Shown one piece after another: positions 17,928 to 27,168 of a stretch of 64,000 nucleotides of DNA. Source of the stretch: Oceanospirillaceae bacterium (GTDB lineage: Bacteria > Pseudomonadota > Gammaproteobacteria > Pseudomonadales > Balneatricaceae); assembly GCA_013215505.1 (NCBI GenBank), contig JABSQZ010000001.1, positions 824,006 through 888,005 of the forward strand, in the 5' to 3' direction. A program made the translations under genes and the position numbers. The notes under the pieces are model-generated. The model did no database searches. It had not been told where the DNA came from and saw only the letters and a program-made list of their open reading frames with translations. Within the stretch, counting starts at the first letter, position 1; the number at the start of each line of letters is the position of its first letter.

Positions 17928-18023
17928 TTGACCCAAAAGTCAGGTTTTAGTCTAATTGTAGATAGAAGCACGCCTAACAGCCCGCTAATGGCCGATTAAT
18001 ATCCGTAGATTATGCATTAATCG
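17928..18023 (+). promoter_or_regulatory. Candidate operator region upstream of the xdh operon
   Basis: A perfect 8-bp inverted repeat, CGATTAAT (17993-18000) and ATTAATCG (18016-18023), has a 15-bp spacer and ends 43 bp before the xdhA start. Upstream, TTGACCCAAAAGTCA at 17928-17942 contains a TGAC/GTCA repeat and a -35-like TTGACC. The long repeat fits a dimeric regulator site. The TetR gene at the end of the operon is the natural candidate, by position only. Confidence 0.45.
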
Positions 18024-18066
18024 ACAGCCATTTTGCTTTAATCTAATTATAAGAAAGGAGAGCGAA

Positions 18067-19569
18067 GTGATCGAGTTTCTGCTCCATAATGACAGAGTTC
18101 AATTGCAGGATATCAACCCCAACACTACGGTACTGCAGTACCTACGTGAACACCGTCAACTCACTGGCACTAAAGAGGGCTGTGCCTCAGGTGACTGTGG
18201 TGCCTGCACAGTAGTCATTGCGCAACTGGATGAGCAAAACCAATTGTGTTATCAAAGTATCAACGCTTGTATTACTTTGATCAGCGCACTGGACGGAAAA
18301 CAATTGATCAGTGTTGAAGATTTGCAGCAGCAACAGCAGCTGCACAGCGCACAACAGGCAATGGTTGATTGTGATGGTTCACAATGCGGTTTTTGTACAC
18401 CTGGGTTTGTTATGTCGCTGTTTGCTCTGCAAAAAAACTGCAGCAGTTACGACAAACATAAAGTGCAGCAGGCACTGGCGGGAAATTTATGCCGCTGCAC
18501 CGGTTACCGAGCCATTGACCGGGCAGCTGCACAAGCATTAAATGACAAGGTTGTAGATCATTTTGATCCTTTAGTCAGTAGCACCAGTAAGGAATTACGA
18601 GAGATCAAATCCTCTGCGGCTGATGGCAGCCACGCCGCTTTAAATTATCAACAGCAACTGTCGCATATACCCAAAGATGTAGCCTCACTGGCGCAATTGT
18701 TAATTGATTATCCTCAAGCCACTTTAATTGCCGGCGGCACCGATCTGGCCGTGGAAATCACCCAGCGTGCTGCACAATTTTCTCATCTGATTTCGGTTCA
18801 ACAAGTTTCCCAATTACAAGAATATCGAATTACTGATCGGCACATAGAAATTGGTGCAGCGCTGTCCCTGCATCAGTGCCAGCAGTTATTAGCCCCCTAT
18901 TTTTCCGATTTTTCCGAGCTGTTAGAGCGCTTTGCCTCACTGCAAATTCGCAACCAGGGAACCTTAGGTGGCAACATTGCCAACGCCTCACCTATTGGCG
19001 ATGCTCCCCCTGCCCTAATTGCTTTAGATGCCACACTGGTATTGCGCCTAGGAGCCGATAGCAGAGAAGTAGCAGTGGCGGATTTTTTCCTCGACTATCG
19101 TAAAACGGCGCTGCAGCCCAGTGAATTTATAGAAAAGATCCTCATTCCACTACCCGTCCAAGCGCTCGACAGCCAATGGGCCCTGAAAATTTACAAAGTC
19201 ACTAAACGTTTCGATGATGACATTTCGGCGATTTGCGCCGCTAATTTTGTACGCTTAAATAACCGCGGCGAAGTTGTCGCTATCAGGTTAGCGTACGGCG
19301 GCATGGCTGCTGTTGCCAAGAGAGCGAGCAATACCGAAGCTTCGCTATTGGGACAGATCTGGAGCCATGCCAACATTGAAAAGGCCGTTACTTGTCTGAG
19401 CAAAGATTTCCAGCCGCTGTCTGATTTTCGCGCCAGTAGCGATTACCGATTGTTAGTGGCAGAAAATTTATTGCGTAAACTCTATATAGAAACTCAGCAT
19501 ATGAGCGCTGGCAGTTCTCAACCAGCACCGAGTCAATCTATTCAGACGAGGATCTCTGATTATGTCTAA
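18067..19569 (+). CDS. xdhA: Xanthine dehydrogenase, iron-sulfur/FAD subunit
   Basis: This 500-residue protein starts with GTG after AAGGAG. Plant-type 2Fe-2S ligands are CASGDCGAC plus NAC (about residues 37-65). The second 2Fe-2S domain has CGFCTPG and CRCTGY (about 112-150). The C-terminal half is the FAD domain, with IAGGTDLAVE (about 223) and LGGNIANASPIGDAPPAL (about 301-318), followed by the CO-dehydrogenase flavoprotein C-terminal fold. It passes electrons from the molybdenum centre to NAD+. It overlaps xdhB by 8 bp and is the first gene of a purine catabolic operon. Confidence 0.95.
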   Translation: MIEFLLHNDRVQLQDINPNTTVLQYLREHRQLTGTKEGCASGDCGACTVVIAQLDEQNQLCYQSINACITLISALDGKQLISVEDLQQQQQLHSAQQAMVDCDGSQCGFCTPGFVMSLFALQKNCSSYDKHKVQQALAGNLCRCTGYRAIDRAAAQALNDKVVDHFDPLVSSTSKELREIKSSAADGSHAALNYQQQLSHIPKDVASLAQLLIDYPQATLIAGGTDLAVEITQRAAQFSHLISVQQVSQLQEYRITDRHIEIGAALSLHQCQQLLAPYFSDFSELLERFASLQIRNQGTLGGNIANASPIGDAPPALIALDATLVLRLGADSREVAVADFFLDYRKTALQPSEFIEKILIPLPVQALDSQWALKIYKVTKRFDDDISAICAANFVRLNNRGEVVAIRLAYGGMAAVAKRASNTEASLLGQIWSHANIEKAVTCLSKDFQPLSDFRASSDYRLLVAENLLRKLYIETQHMSAGSSQPAPSQSIQTRISDYV

Positions 19570-21940
19570 TCGCCAGCTCGATAGCTTGAGTCACAGTGAA
19601 ATGCTAGAAAAAATACGTTCTGAAATCAGCTCCGGAGTCGGTAAAAAAATTGCCCATGAGAGCGCCGAGCGCCACGTTAACGGTGAGGCCATCTACATAG
19701 ATGACAGGCTAGAGTTCCCCAACCAGTTGCACTTGTACCCAGTGTTAAGTGAAGTAGCCCACGGTCTGATCAAAAATATCGAATTGCAACAGTGCTCTGC
19801 ACTGGCGGGTGTGGAGCGGGTTTTTGTCGCTGCCGATATTCCGGGGGACGCCGACATAGGTCCGGTGCTGCCAGGAGATCCACTACTTGCCGATGAAAAG
19901 GTACAGTATGTTGGCCAGGTGATTGCCGTGGTCGCTGCCTCATCCATGGAAATAGCCAGGCGCGGCGCCAGTTTAGTTAAAGTGGAGATTGAAGAACTGC
20001 CCGCTATTTTGGACGTTGTACAAGCCCATGCACTACAGCACTATGTGATGGATCCGCACCGCCACAGTATCGGTAATGCCGAGGCGGCACTGGCTAAAGC
20101 GCCAAACAAACTCAGTGGTGAATTGCACATAGGCGGCCAGGAGCACTTCTACCTGGAGACTCAGATCTGCAGCACTGTGCCTACTGAAGAGGGAGGCATG
20201 TTAGTTTTTGCCTCCACCCAACACCCCAGTGAAGTGCAAAAGTTAGTCGCCCAGGTTATTGATGTGCCACTGAACAAAGTAATGGTCGATATGCGACGTA
20301 TGGGCGGTGGTTTTGGCGGCAAAGAAACCCAGGCAGCCCAACCCGCCTGCCTCGCAGCGCTAGTGTCAAAACTTACCGGCAAGCCCTGCAAAATGCGTTT
20401 GAGCCGCGAGTTGGATATGCGCATGACCGGCAAACGTCACCCCTTTGTGGTGCAGTTTGAAGTAGGCTTCACCGATCAGGGTTTACTGGCGGGACTGAAA
20501 CTTGACTTGCTGGCGGACTGTGGCTACTCACCGGATCTGTCGGGTTCAATCGTCGACCGGGCGATGTTCCACAGCGATAACGCCTACTATTTAGGCAATG
20601 CCGATATTACTGGCTATCGCTGCAAAACCCACCGCGCTTCCAACACCGCCTACCGCGGTTTCGGTGGGCCCCAGGGAATGGTCGCCATAGAAAATATCAT
20701 GGACCAGATTGCCGGTTCTCTGCAGCTCGATCCACTGTCTGTGCGCAAACTCAATTACTATGGCATAGATGAGCGCAATATTACTCACTACGGGCAGACC
20801 GTCACCGGTAATCTACTGGCAGAGATGACCGCAGAGTTGGAGCAGAGCTGCGAATATTCTGCCAGACGCCAACAGATTGCGCTGTTTAATCGCCAGCAAC
20901 CTGTGATGAAAAAAGGTCTGGCGCTTACCCCGGTAAAATTTGGTATCTCTTTTACCGCCACTTTTCTCAACCAGGCTGGCGCACTGGTACACATTTATAC
21001 TGACGGCAGCATTCATTTAAACCACGGCGGCACAGAGATGGGCCAGGGACTGAATACTAAAGTGGCGCAAATCGTCGCCGAGGAATTCCAGGTCGATATC
21101 GATAACATCTATATGTCAGCCACTAATACCGACAAAGTGCCCAACACTTCACCGACTGCCGCCTCATCGGGAGCGGACCTGAACGGTAAAGCGGCGCAAA
21201 ATGCCGCGCGCATTATCAAAGCGCGACTGTTAGAGTTTGCCGCCAAAGAGTATCAGCTGCCAGTAGAGCAAATCACCTTTGTCAATAATCACGTCAAACT
21301 GGCCGATCGGGTGATCAGTTTTACCCAGTTGGTGCAACAGGCATACTTTGCCCAAGTCTCTCTTTCCAGCACCGGTTTCTATCGCACTCCAAAAATTTTC
21401 TACGATCGCGATGCCGCCTCTGGTACCCCTTTCTACTACTACTCTTTCGGTATGGCTTGCAGTGAAGTGATTATCGATACTTTGACCGGTGAGTACAAAG
21501 TACTGCGCACCGATATTTTGCACGACGTCGGTGACTCTCTCAATCCGAGAATCGACATCGGCCAGGTGGAGGGCGGATTTATTCAGGGCATGGGCTGGAT
21601 GACCACAGAAGAGTTAGTCTGGAGTGATACCGGCAAACTATTAACCAGTAACCCTATGAGTTACAAAATCCCGGCGATTACCGATATACCTAACGACTTT
21701 AGAGTCAAACTACTGGAAAACCGCAAAAACCCAGAGGACACTGTGTTCCATTCGAAGGCCGTCGGGGAACCTCCCTTTATGCTGGCTATCTCTGTATGGT
21801 GTGCCCTGAAGGACGCACTCTCCAGTATTGCCGACTACAAGCACCAACCAGTACTAAACTCCCCGGCAACTCCTGAGGCCGTCCTCTGGGCGGTTCAAAA
21901 GATGCGCAAACAGTCAGCGGATGATCATTGTGAACACTAA
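19562..21940 (+). CDS. xdhB: Xanthine dehydrogenase, molybdenum-cofactor subunit
   Basis: This 792-residue protein has the two-part molybdopterin hydroxylase fold. GEAIYIDDRLEFPNQLHLY is near the N-terminus and GGGFGGKETQ is at about residue 245. TAYRGFGGPQGM is the MCD loop with the substrate-binding Arg, and GEPPFMLAISVW carries the active-site Glu near the C-terminus. It oxidises hypoxanthine to xanthine and urate using water. The molybdenum ligand is a sulfido group installed by XdhC. It overlaps xdhC by 20 bp, indicating tight co-translation. Confidence 0.95.
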   Translation: MSNRQLDSLSHSEMLEKIRSEISSGVGKKIAHESAERHVNGEAIYIDDRLEFPNQLHLYPVLSEVAHGLIKNIELQQCSALAGVERVFVAADIPGDADIGPVLPGDPLLADEKVQYVGQVIAVVAASSMEIARRGASLVKVEIEELPAILDVVQAHALQHYVMDPHRHSIGNAEAALAKAPNKLSGELHIGGQEHFYLETQICSTVPTEEGGMLVFASTQHPSEVQKLVAQVIDVPLNKVMVDMRRMGGGFGGKETQAAQPACLAALVSKLTGKPCKMRLSRELDMRMTGKRHPFVVQFEVGFTDQGLLAGLKLDLLADCGYSPDLSGSIVDRAMFHSDNAYYLGNADITGYRCKTHRASNTAYRGFGGPQGMVAIENIMDQIAGSLQLDPLSVRKLNYYGIDERNITHYGQTVTGNLLAEMTAELEQSCEYSARRQQIALFNRQQPVMKKGLALTPVKFGISFTATFLNQAGALVHIYTDGSIHLNHGGTEMGQGLNTKVAQIVAEEFQVDIDNIYMSATNTDKVPNTSPTAASSGADLNGKAAQNAARIIKARLLEFAAKEYQLPVEQITFVNNHVKLADRVISFTQLVQQAYFAQVSLSSTGFYRTPKIFYDRDAASGTPFYYYSFGMACSEVIIDTLTGEYKVLRTDILHDVGDSLNPRIDIGQVEGGFIQGMGWMTTEELVWSDTGKLLTSNPMSYKIPAITDIPNDFRVKLLENRKNPEDTVFHSKAVGEPPFMLAISVWCALKDALSSIADYKHQPVLNSPATPEAVLWAVQKMRKQSADDHCEH

Positions 21941-22772
21941 TTGGACAGCAACCTTAGAAAAGCTAAATCAGCGCGGCCAAGCCAGTGTCTTAGTGACAGT
22001 GTTTGCCACTAAAGGCTCCACCCCCAGAGCCACCGGCAGCAAGATGTTAGTGTGTGATAGCGACAGTTATTACAGTATCGGCGGTGGACATCTAGAGCAT
22101 CAGGCGATGCAGCTGGCACGCCAAATGCTGGCGGTCCATGACAGCCAACCGTTGATTAAAAGCTTTTCTCTGGGAGCCAGTTTAGGCCAATGTTGTGGTG
22201 GTCATGTTGAGTTGTTATTCGAAGCTTTTTACCCGCCCAGCCAGACTGTAGCCATCTTTGGTGCCGGACACATCGCCAAGGCGTTGCTGCCAATTTTACA
22301 GCAGCTTCCCTGTCGCACTCAGTGGCTGGACAGCAGGGCTGAGCTATTCCCCAATGAGATCTCCTCTAACTGCCAAAAAATTGTCAGCACAGACTTAGTG
22401 GCCTGTGTAGAACAGTTGCCCTCAGACAGCTATATTCTTATCATGACCCATAATCACCAACTCGATCAACAATTGTGTGAAGCGATACTGCAGCGCCAGC
22501 AATACAGCTTTATCGGCCTGATCGGATCCGATACAAAATGGAAAAAATTCAAATTGCGTCTGGCCCGCAAAGGCTTTAGTCAGCAGCAGATTAATGACAT
22601 TTGCTGTCCTATCGGCATTCCCGGGATCAAGGGAAAACTGCCCATGGAAATTGCTGTCAGTGTCAGCGCCCAATTTATCAATTATTACAATCGGCAACAG
22701 CACAACTCGCCGACTGTTGACCACCACCTGAGCCAATCGCAGCACATTGGCAATATATCATCTATTAGTTAA
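21921..22772 (+). CDS. xdhC: Xanthine dehydrogenase accessory protein XdhC
   Basis: This 283-residue protein has the XdhC N-terminal domain (VFATKGSTPRATGSKMLV, then GGGHLEHQA and LGQCCGGHVELLFE with the conserved Cys pair). A Rossmann C-terminal domain follows (VAIFGAGHIAKALLPIL, and IGLIGSDTKWKKFKLRL). XdhC binds molybdenum cofactor, helps its sulfuration and inserts it into XdhB. It overlaps the end of xdhB and is followed by guaD after 11 bp. Confidence 0.95.
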   Translation: MIIVNTNWTATLEKLNQRGQASVLVTVFATKGSTPRATGSKMLVCDSDSYYSIGGGHLEHQAMQLARQMLAVHDSQPLIKSFSLGASLGQCCGGHVELLFEAFYPPSQTVAIFGAGHIAKALLPILQQLPCRTQWLDSRAELFPNEISSNCQKIVSTDLVACVEQLPSDSYILIMTHNHQLDQQLCEAILQRQQYSFIGLIGSDTKWKKFKLRLARKGFSQQQINDICCPIGIPGIKGKLPMEIAVSVSAQFINYYNRQQHNSPTVDHHLSQSQHIGNISSIS

Positions 22773-22783
22773 GAGAACCCAGA

Positions 22784-24085
22784 ATGAAAAAAGCAGCTAT
22801 CGCTCACCGCAGTGCGATCTTACACTCACTTGGAGATCCGCATATCAGTGGTGTAGAAGACTCCTATGAATACTTCGCAGATGGCCTGCTAATCACTGAG
22901 CAGGGGAAAATAACCCACTTGGGAGATGCCACTGAGCTGCTGGCACAGTACCCTGATATCGAAGTGCGACAACACCTTAATAAACTGATCGTACCGGGCT
23001 TTATCGATACCCATATTCACTACCCGCAAACCGGGGTAATCGCCTCTTATGGTGAGCAGTTGTTAGACTGGCTGGAAAATTATACTTTCCCGGCAGAAGC
23101 TGAGTTCAGTGACCCACAGCACTGCAGCCGCAGCGCAGAGTTTTTCCTCGACGAGCTGCTTAAAAACGGCACCACCACAGCCCTGGTATTTGGCACTGTG
23201 CACAAAAGCTCTGTAGAAGCATTTTTCCAGGCCGCGGATAAACGCCATTTAAGGATGATTGCCGGCAAGGTGATGATGGACAGGAATGCCCCTGATAATT
23301 TAACTGACACCGCCCAGAGCAGCTACGATGACAGTCGAGAACTAATAGAGAAGTATCACGGCAAAAACCGCTTGCACTATGCTGTTACTCCACGCTTCGC
23401 ACCCACCAGCACCCCGGAGCAATTGCAGTTCGCAGGGCAGTTATTGACTGAATTTCCCGATTTGTATCTGCACACCCACTTGAGTGAAAATAAAAAGGAA
23501 ATTGAATGGGTGGCGCAATTGTTTCCCGACAGCAAAAGCTACCTGGATGTCTACGACCAGTACAATTTGTTAACCCCAAGATCGGTTTTTGCCCATGCCA
23601 TTCACTTAGATGACCACGAGTTCCAGAGATTAGCTCAGTGCCAGTCAGCGGTAGCCTTCTGCCCTACTTCAAATACCTTCCTCGGTAGCGGTCTGTTCAA
23701 TTTAACAAAAATGCAGCAGCATAAGGTCCAAGTGGCGCTGGGAACCGATGTTGGCGGCGGCACCAGCTTTTCGATGTTGCAAACCATGCAGGAAGCTTAT
23801 AAAGTCTGTCAGCTTTCAGGCCAGCAGATAAATCCTTTCAAGGCTTTTTACCTGGCGACACTCGCCGGGGCTCAGGCATTGCAATTGACCGATAAAATTG
23901 GCGACCTGAAAGTTGGCACTGAAGCTGACTTTGTGGTCTTAGACCTGGCGGCCACACCGCTGATCAATAATCGGATGCAAAGTGCCCGCAGCATCGAAGA
24001 GCAACTGTTTGTATTGATGATTCTTGGAGACGACAGAGCCATTGCACAGACATACAGCTTTGGTGAGTGCGTTTACCAGAGCTAA
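22784..24085 (+). CDS. guaD: Guanine deaminase
   Basis: This 433-residue amidohydrolase has the guanine deaminase signatures. PGFIDTHIHYPQTGVIASYGEQLLDWLENYTFP includes the HxH metal ligands and the DWLENYTFP block specific to GuaD. LHTHLSE, HAIHLDD and GTDVGGGTSFSML supply the other metal and catalytic His/Asp residues. It converts guanine to xanthine, the substrate of the upstream dehydrogenase. It is 11 bp behind xdhC in the same operon. Confidence 0.95.
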   Translation: MKKAAIAHRSAILHSLGDPHISGVEDSYEYFADGLLITEQGKITHLGDATELLAQYPDIEVRQHLNKLIVPGFIDTHIHYPQTGVIASYGEQLLDWLENYTFPAEAEFSDPQHCSRSAEFFLDELLKNGTTTALVFGTVHKSSVEAFFQAADKRHLRMIAGKVMMDRNAPDNLTDTAQSSYDDSRELIEKYHGKNRLHYAVTPRFAPTSTPEQLQFAGQLLTEFPDLYLHTHLSENKKEIEWVAQLFPDSKSYLDVYDQYNLLTPRSVFAHAIHLDDHEFQRLAQCQSAVAFCPTSNTFLGSGLFNLTKMQQHKVQVALGTDVGGGTSFSMLQTMQEAYKVCQLSGQQINPFKAFYLATLAGAQALQLTDKIGDLKVGTEADFVVLDLAATPLINNRMQSARSIEEQLFVLMILGDDRAIAQTYSFGECVYQS

Positions 24086-24114
24086 TAAGGCAACACTTTA
24101 TAATTAGGAGCAAC

Positions 24115-24735
24115 ATGTCCCGTATTCGTGATAAGAAAAGAACCGCCATCTTAAATGCCGCCTGTGAAGAGTTTGCCAATCATGGCTTTGCAGGGACTAA
24201 GATCGTCGATATCGCGAGTAAAATAAACTTGCCTAAGGCTAATATTTATTATTATTTTGAAAGTAAACAAGTACTTTATCGTCATGTATTAGACAGTTTC
24301 ATCCAACCTCTGCTGATGGCTACGGCACCTTTTGATCAATACGATCACCCGGCAGAGGCGCTCACTGACTATATCAAACTGAAAATTGAAATATCCAAGA
24401 ACCATCCAAACGCCTCTAAAGTATTTGCCAATGAAATCCTCCACGGTGCTCCGCACTTACCTGCAGATATCATTGAAAAACTCACTCAGCAAACGAGCAG
24501 AGCGAGTGAAAAATTACAGCAGTGGGTCGATAGGGGCTTAATGGATGACATAAACCCACTGCATTTACTGTTCAGTCTCTGGGCATCTACCCAGACCTAT
24601 GCCGATTTTAACTGGCAAATTAAACTGCATTTAAAAACAGACTGTATCAGTGAACAAGATTATACCGATGCCACTGAGACCTTAATTAAAGTCATACTAA
24701 AAGGTTGTGGTGTGGCGACGCAAGTGGCAAAATAG
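24115..24735 (+). CDS. TetR family regulator of the purine operon
   Basis: This 206-residue protein has a TetR helix-turn-helix (FAGTKIVDIASKINLPKANIYYYFESKQVLYRHVL). The ATG at 24115 follows TAGGAGC and gives the standard MSRIRDKKR start; an earlier in-frame ATG lacks support. The C-terminal region resembles the RutR-like TetR domain (FANEILHGAPHLPADII). It lies 29 bp after guaD as the last gene of the operon and probably senses a purine or pyrimidine compound to control it. Repressor versus activator role is not shown. Confidence 0.88.
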   Translation: MSRIRDKKRTAILNAACEEFANHGFAGTKIVDIASKINLPKANIYYYFESKQVLYRHVLDSFIQPLLMATAPFDQYDHPAEALTDYIKLKIEISKNHPNASKVFANEILHGAPHLPADIIEKLTQQTSRASEKLQQWVDRGLMDDINPLHLLFSLWASTQTYADFNWQIKLHLKTDCISEQDYTDATETLIKVILKGCGVATQVAK

Positions 24736-24885
24736 AACATCTGCATCATTTAAAAACGAACGATTATTGCCATCCTTAATATCGCTCGCATAATTCTCCA
24801 GAATGCCCAATACAGCTAATCATTAAAAACCCCATATAATTAGACAGTTAAAAGGAAATTAACTCAATCTGAAGTTTAAGCCACC

Positions 24886-25122
24886 ATGACTGAAAATGAA
24901 TTTTTCACCCAATTAGAACACTTGAGTATCGCCCAGCTGGGCACTTTACATGAACGTTTAATGACTAAAATCAACAATGTCAAAAAAGAGTCTAGTAGCA
25001 GAGCAATACTGGTGGGAAAAGCCCTGCCCAGCCTACCTTCAAATACCGCAAAAGTATCTGAAATGGCAGACAGTCTAGGTTTAGACTTGAGTTCACTAAT
25101 GCGTGAAATAGCCCGTCACTAA
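24886..25122 (+). CDS. Small hypothetical protein
   Basis: This 78-residue protein starts MTENEFFTQLEHLSIAQLG. A predicted helical hairpin is followed by a C-terminal VSEMADSLGLDLSSLMREI helix pair that looks like a small HTH-like or H-NS-like element, but I cannot assign a family. No strong ribosome site is visible. It sits 150 bp after the TetR gene, probably as its own unit. Confidence 0.55.
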   Translation: MTENEFFTQLEHLSIAQLGTLHERLMTKINNVKKESSSRAILVGKALPSLPSNTAKVSEMADSLGLDLSSLMREIARH

Positions 25123-25181
25123 TCCCCTGATTGCAGGCACTTAGCGAACGGTGCTATGACCTTTAAACTGTGACATCAACT

Positions 25182-25199
25182 GCTATAATTTTCTATAGC
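25182..25199. terminator. Weak hairpin between convergent genes
   Basis: GCTATA and TATAGC form a 6-bp stem around a 6-nt ATTTTC loop, between the stops of the small gene (+) and the AcoX-like gene (-). It is short and AT-rich. Confidence 0.3.
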
Positions 25200-25204
25200 C
25201 CCGC

Positions 25205-26332
25205 TTAAGGTGTAGCTATACGATACAACACTTTGTCATGGTAACCTGTAGTGACTGAAATAACCCCACTGAGCTGTTGATTCAAAGCTTCAGAGTGAGT
25301 GTCGCAAATCAGTGGTCGCCCCTGCAGTTCATTCAATTTAGTTTTGGTCGCCAGCAGTTGTAAATTTTCTTTGCCTACCCGCTCTAACAACTCCACCGAC
25401 AGCTGTTGGTTACCGCGGCCCAATATATGCCCCTGACCACCTATAATGGTAATAATGATCTTGGTTGCAGCGTTTTCGGTTAGCTGCAATAGTTCATTGG
25501 CGGTACAATCTGCGGCGACTAACTGGCCATTTCTCACCAAATCAACACCCAATAAGGTGTTATCTAGCCCCATCTCCTGCATCACCGCCTGTACTGTTGT
25601 GCCTGAACCTATCACATAGTAGACATCATCCTGCATTTGCTCAACGACATCCGCTGCGATATCTGCGATTACCAGCTCTTCAACTTCTCGCCCCGAGCTC
25701 TTTACATTTTGCAGATAGCGATGCTCGCTGGGTACTTGTAACTCGCCGTAATATTTGGCGCTGACCCTGCCGGCCCTAAAGGCCTCTTCGTCAATATCGC
25801 GAACTTCCTGATTGGCCAAAGTCAGCATTTCCCCATCGACTAGCATAGCGACAATTTCACCGGCGGCTTTAGGAGTAATAGCATAGACCCCGGAGTGGAT
25901 CTTCACTCCGGCGGGAATGCCCAACACTGTGATGTGCTCAGGTACCACATTGGCAATATTTCTGGCGGTACCGTCACCCCCGGCAAATAATAACAAGTCG
26001 ATATTTTCCCCAATTAAATCTTGCACTGCGCGCTCAGTATCAGCAGCGGTGGTACGCCCGGAGTCTATTGCCCCCACTACCTTGGTAGTAAAGCCCAACC
26101 TATTGGCCACATCTGCGCCCATCTCTGCCGGATATGTGACAATTTCTACATTTTTATCTATCAGTGCCTTCAACGCTAATTCAGTGCGCGTCGCAGCCAT
26201 CGCCTTGGCACCTAGCTGCAGCGCTCTCGCCACAGTCTGTGCACCATCACTACCTTTAAGCGCAACACTACCGCCTATCCCGGCTAGCGGATTAATTAAC
26301 AGCCCCAACTTAAACGCTCTGTCTTCACTCAT
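25205..26332 (-). CDS. ATP-NAD kinase-fold (AcoX-like) protein
   Basis: This 375-residue protein begins LGLLINPLAGIGGSVALKGSDG and carries LLFAGGDGTARNIAN (about residues 113-127). GGDGT is the nucleotide-binding motif of NAD/diacylglycerol/sphingosine kinases. IPAGVKIHSGVYAI follows, then a C-terminal domain with IGSGTT and GGQGHILGRGNQQLS. This two-part form matches the AcoX/ATP-NAD kinase-like family found near acetoin genes and in many proteobacteria without them. The substrate is unclear. I take the ATG at 26332 because GGGAT lies about 6 nt upstream of it; the ATG at 26338 is too close to that site. Confidence 0.75.
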   Translation of the reverse strand: MSEDRAFKLGLLINPLAGIGGSVALKGSDGAQTVARALQLGAKAMAATRTELALKALIDKNVEIVTYPAEMGADVANRLGFTTKVVGAIDSGRTTAADTERAVQDLIGENIDLLLFAGGDGTARNIANVVPEHITVLGIPAGVKIHSGVYAITPKAAGEIVAMLVDGEMLTLANQEVRDIDEEAFRAGRVSAKYYGELQVPSEHRYLQNVKSSGREVEELVIADIAADVVEQMQDDVYYVIGSGTTVQAVMQEMGLDNTLLGVDLVRNGQLVAADCTANELLQLTENAATKIIITIIGGQGHILGRGNQQLSVELLERVGKENLQLLATKTKLNELQGRPLICDTHSEALNQQLSGVISVTTGYHDKVLYRIATP

Positions 26333-26365
26333 CAACATATCCCAACTACTTAAAAATGTTTAACT

Positions 26366-26414
26366 ACTTCCAACTTCCGACGTCCGACTTACTACTTCCG
26401 ACTTCCGACTTCCG
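26366..26414. repeat. Heptanucleotide array ACTTCCN
   Basis: Seven consecutive heptamers: ACTTCCA, ACTTCCG, ACGTCCG, ACTTACT, then three ACTTCCG. Read on the minus strand these are CGGAAGT/TGGAAGT units, the same family as the GGAAGTT array at 6110. The array lies immediately upstream of the AcoX-like start and 5 bp past the PilZ stop. Confidence 0.9.
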
Positions 26415-26418
26415 CCTG

Positions 26419-27168
26419 TCATTTATCCACATAACCCAATTTGACCAGAATCTCTTTGTACACGTAAGCGGCAATTAACACCTTGGCCTCATCTTCATTG
26501 TCCTGAAACTCCAGCCCGTGCAGCACTATGCCGGCGGCCGAGGTTTTAACGGACCGCAGGATCAGCGACGTTAACAACAGCTGGTCAACACCGGCTATTT
26601 TTAAGCGCATGGTGACAAAGTACTGATCTCCCAACTCCCCTAACACTTGTGGAGCCTCTATTCCCAACCCCTGCAGGGAGACGTCAGTACAGTAGACCAT
26701 ATTGGGTATTTCAAAATTTTGCCCGCGCTGTTGATCCTGGAATTCGATCGAAACCGGCAGCTGCAGAGCAACTCTAGTGTTCTTGCGGATGTTACTAACG
26801 TCAAAACTCACGGGGTAAGCCAAATGCCAATATCCATAGGGCTCGGGCATTACCTTCATCAGCCTGGACATAAAAGTACAAATCCGCCCCTGCATCATGA
26901 TATGTACTTTCAGCATTACTCCCTCTAGACTCTTGGCACTGTACCCCGCGCTTTTACGGGGTGCGCTGACCAAAATCGACTTACCCTCGATAAAGCCCAA
27001 TAACTCCAAGGCAATTTTTCTCCTCGGAGATAGCATTTCTATCACCACTTTTGCGCCGACGCTCGGGTTAAGTTCTTGTAGCGATTGCACTGATGTTGCG
27101 ATAACTCTTTTCCTCTCTACTCTAAAAACATTGCGGGCATTGGTCGGTTTTCCCGTGCTTATTGCCAA
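26419..27168 (-). CDS. PilZ domain c-di-GMP receptor (YcgR-like architecture)
   Basis: This 249-residue protein has an N-terminal YcgR-N-like beta domain (about residues 30-115; VGAKVVIEML, SILVSAP). A PilZ domain follows with both c-di-GMP signatures, RKNTR (R128-R132, RxxxR) and DVSLQG (D162-S164-G167, D/NxSxxG). The architecture is that of YcgR, which brakes flagellar rotation in response to c-di-GMP. No flagellar genes are nearby, so the target is unknown. The start overlaps the end of pdxB by 10 bp, so the two are translated together. Confidence 0.9.
   Translation of the reverse strand: MAISTGKPTNARNVFRVERKRVIATSVQSLQELNPSVGAKVVIEMLSPRRKIALELLGFIEGKSILVSAPRKSAGYSAKSLEGVMLKVHIMMQGRICTFMSRLMKVMPEPYGYWHLAYPVSFDVSNIRKNTRVALQLPVSIEFQDQQRGQNFEIPNMVYCTDVSLQGLGIEAPQVLGELGDQYFVTMRLKIAGVDQLLLTSLILRSVKTSAAGIVLHGLEFQDNEDEAKVLIAAYVYKEILVKLGYVDK

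Noticed and set aside
17824..18066. Purine riboswitch upstream of xdhA
   Set aside because: I could not find the three-way-junction core bases; only inverted repeats are visible.
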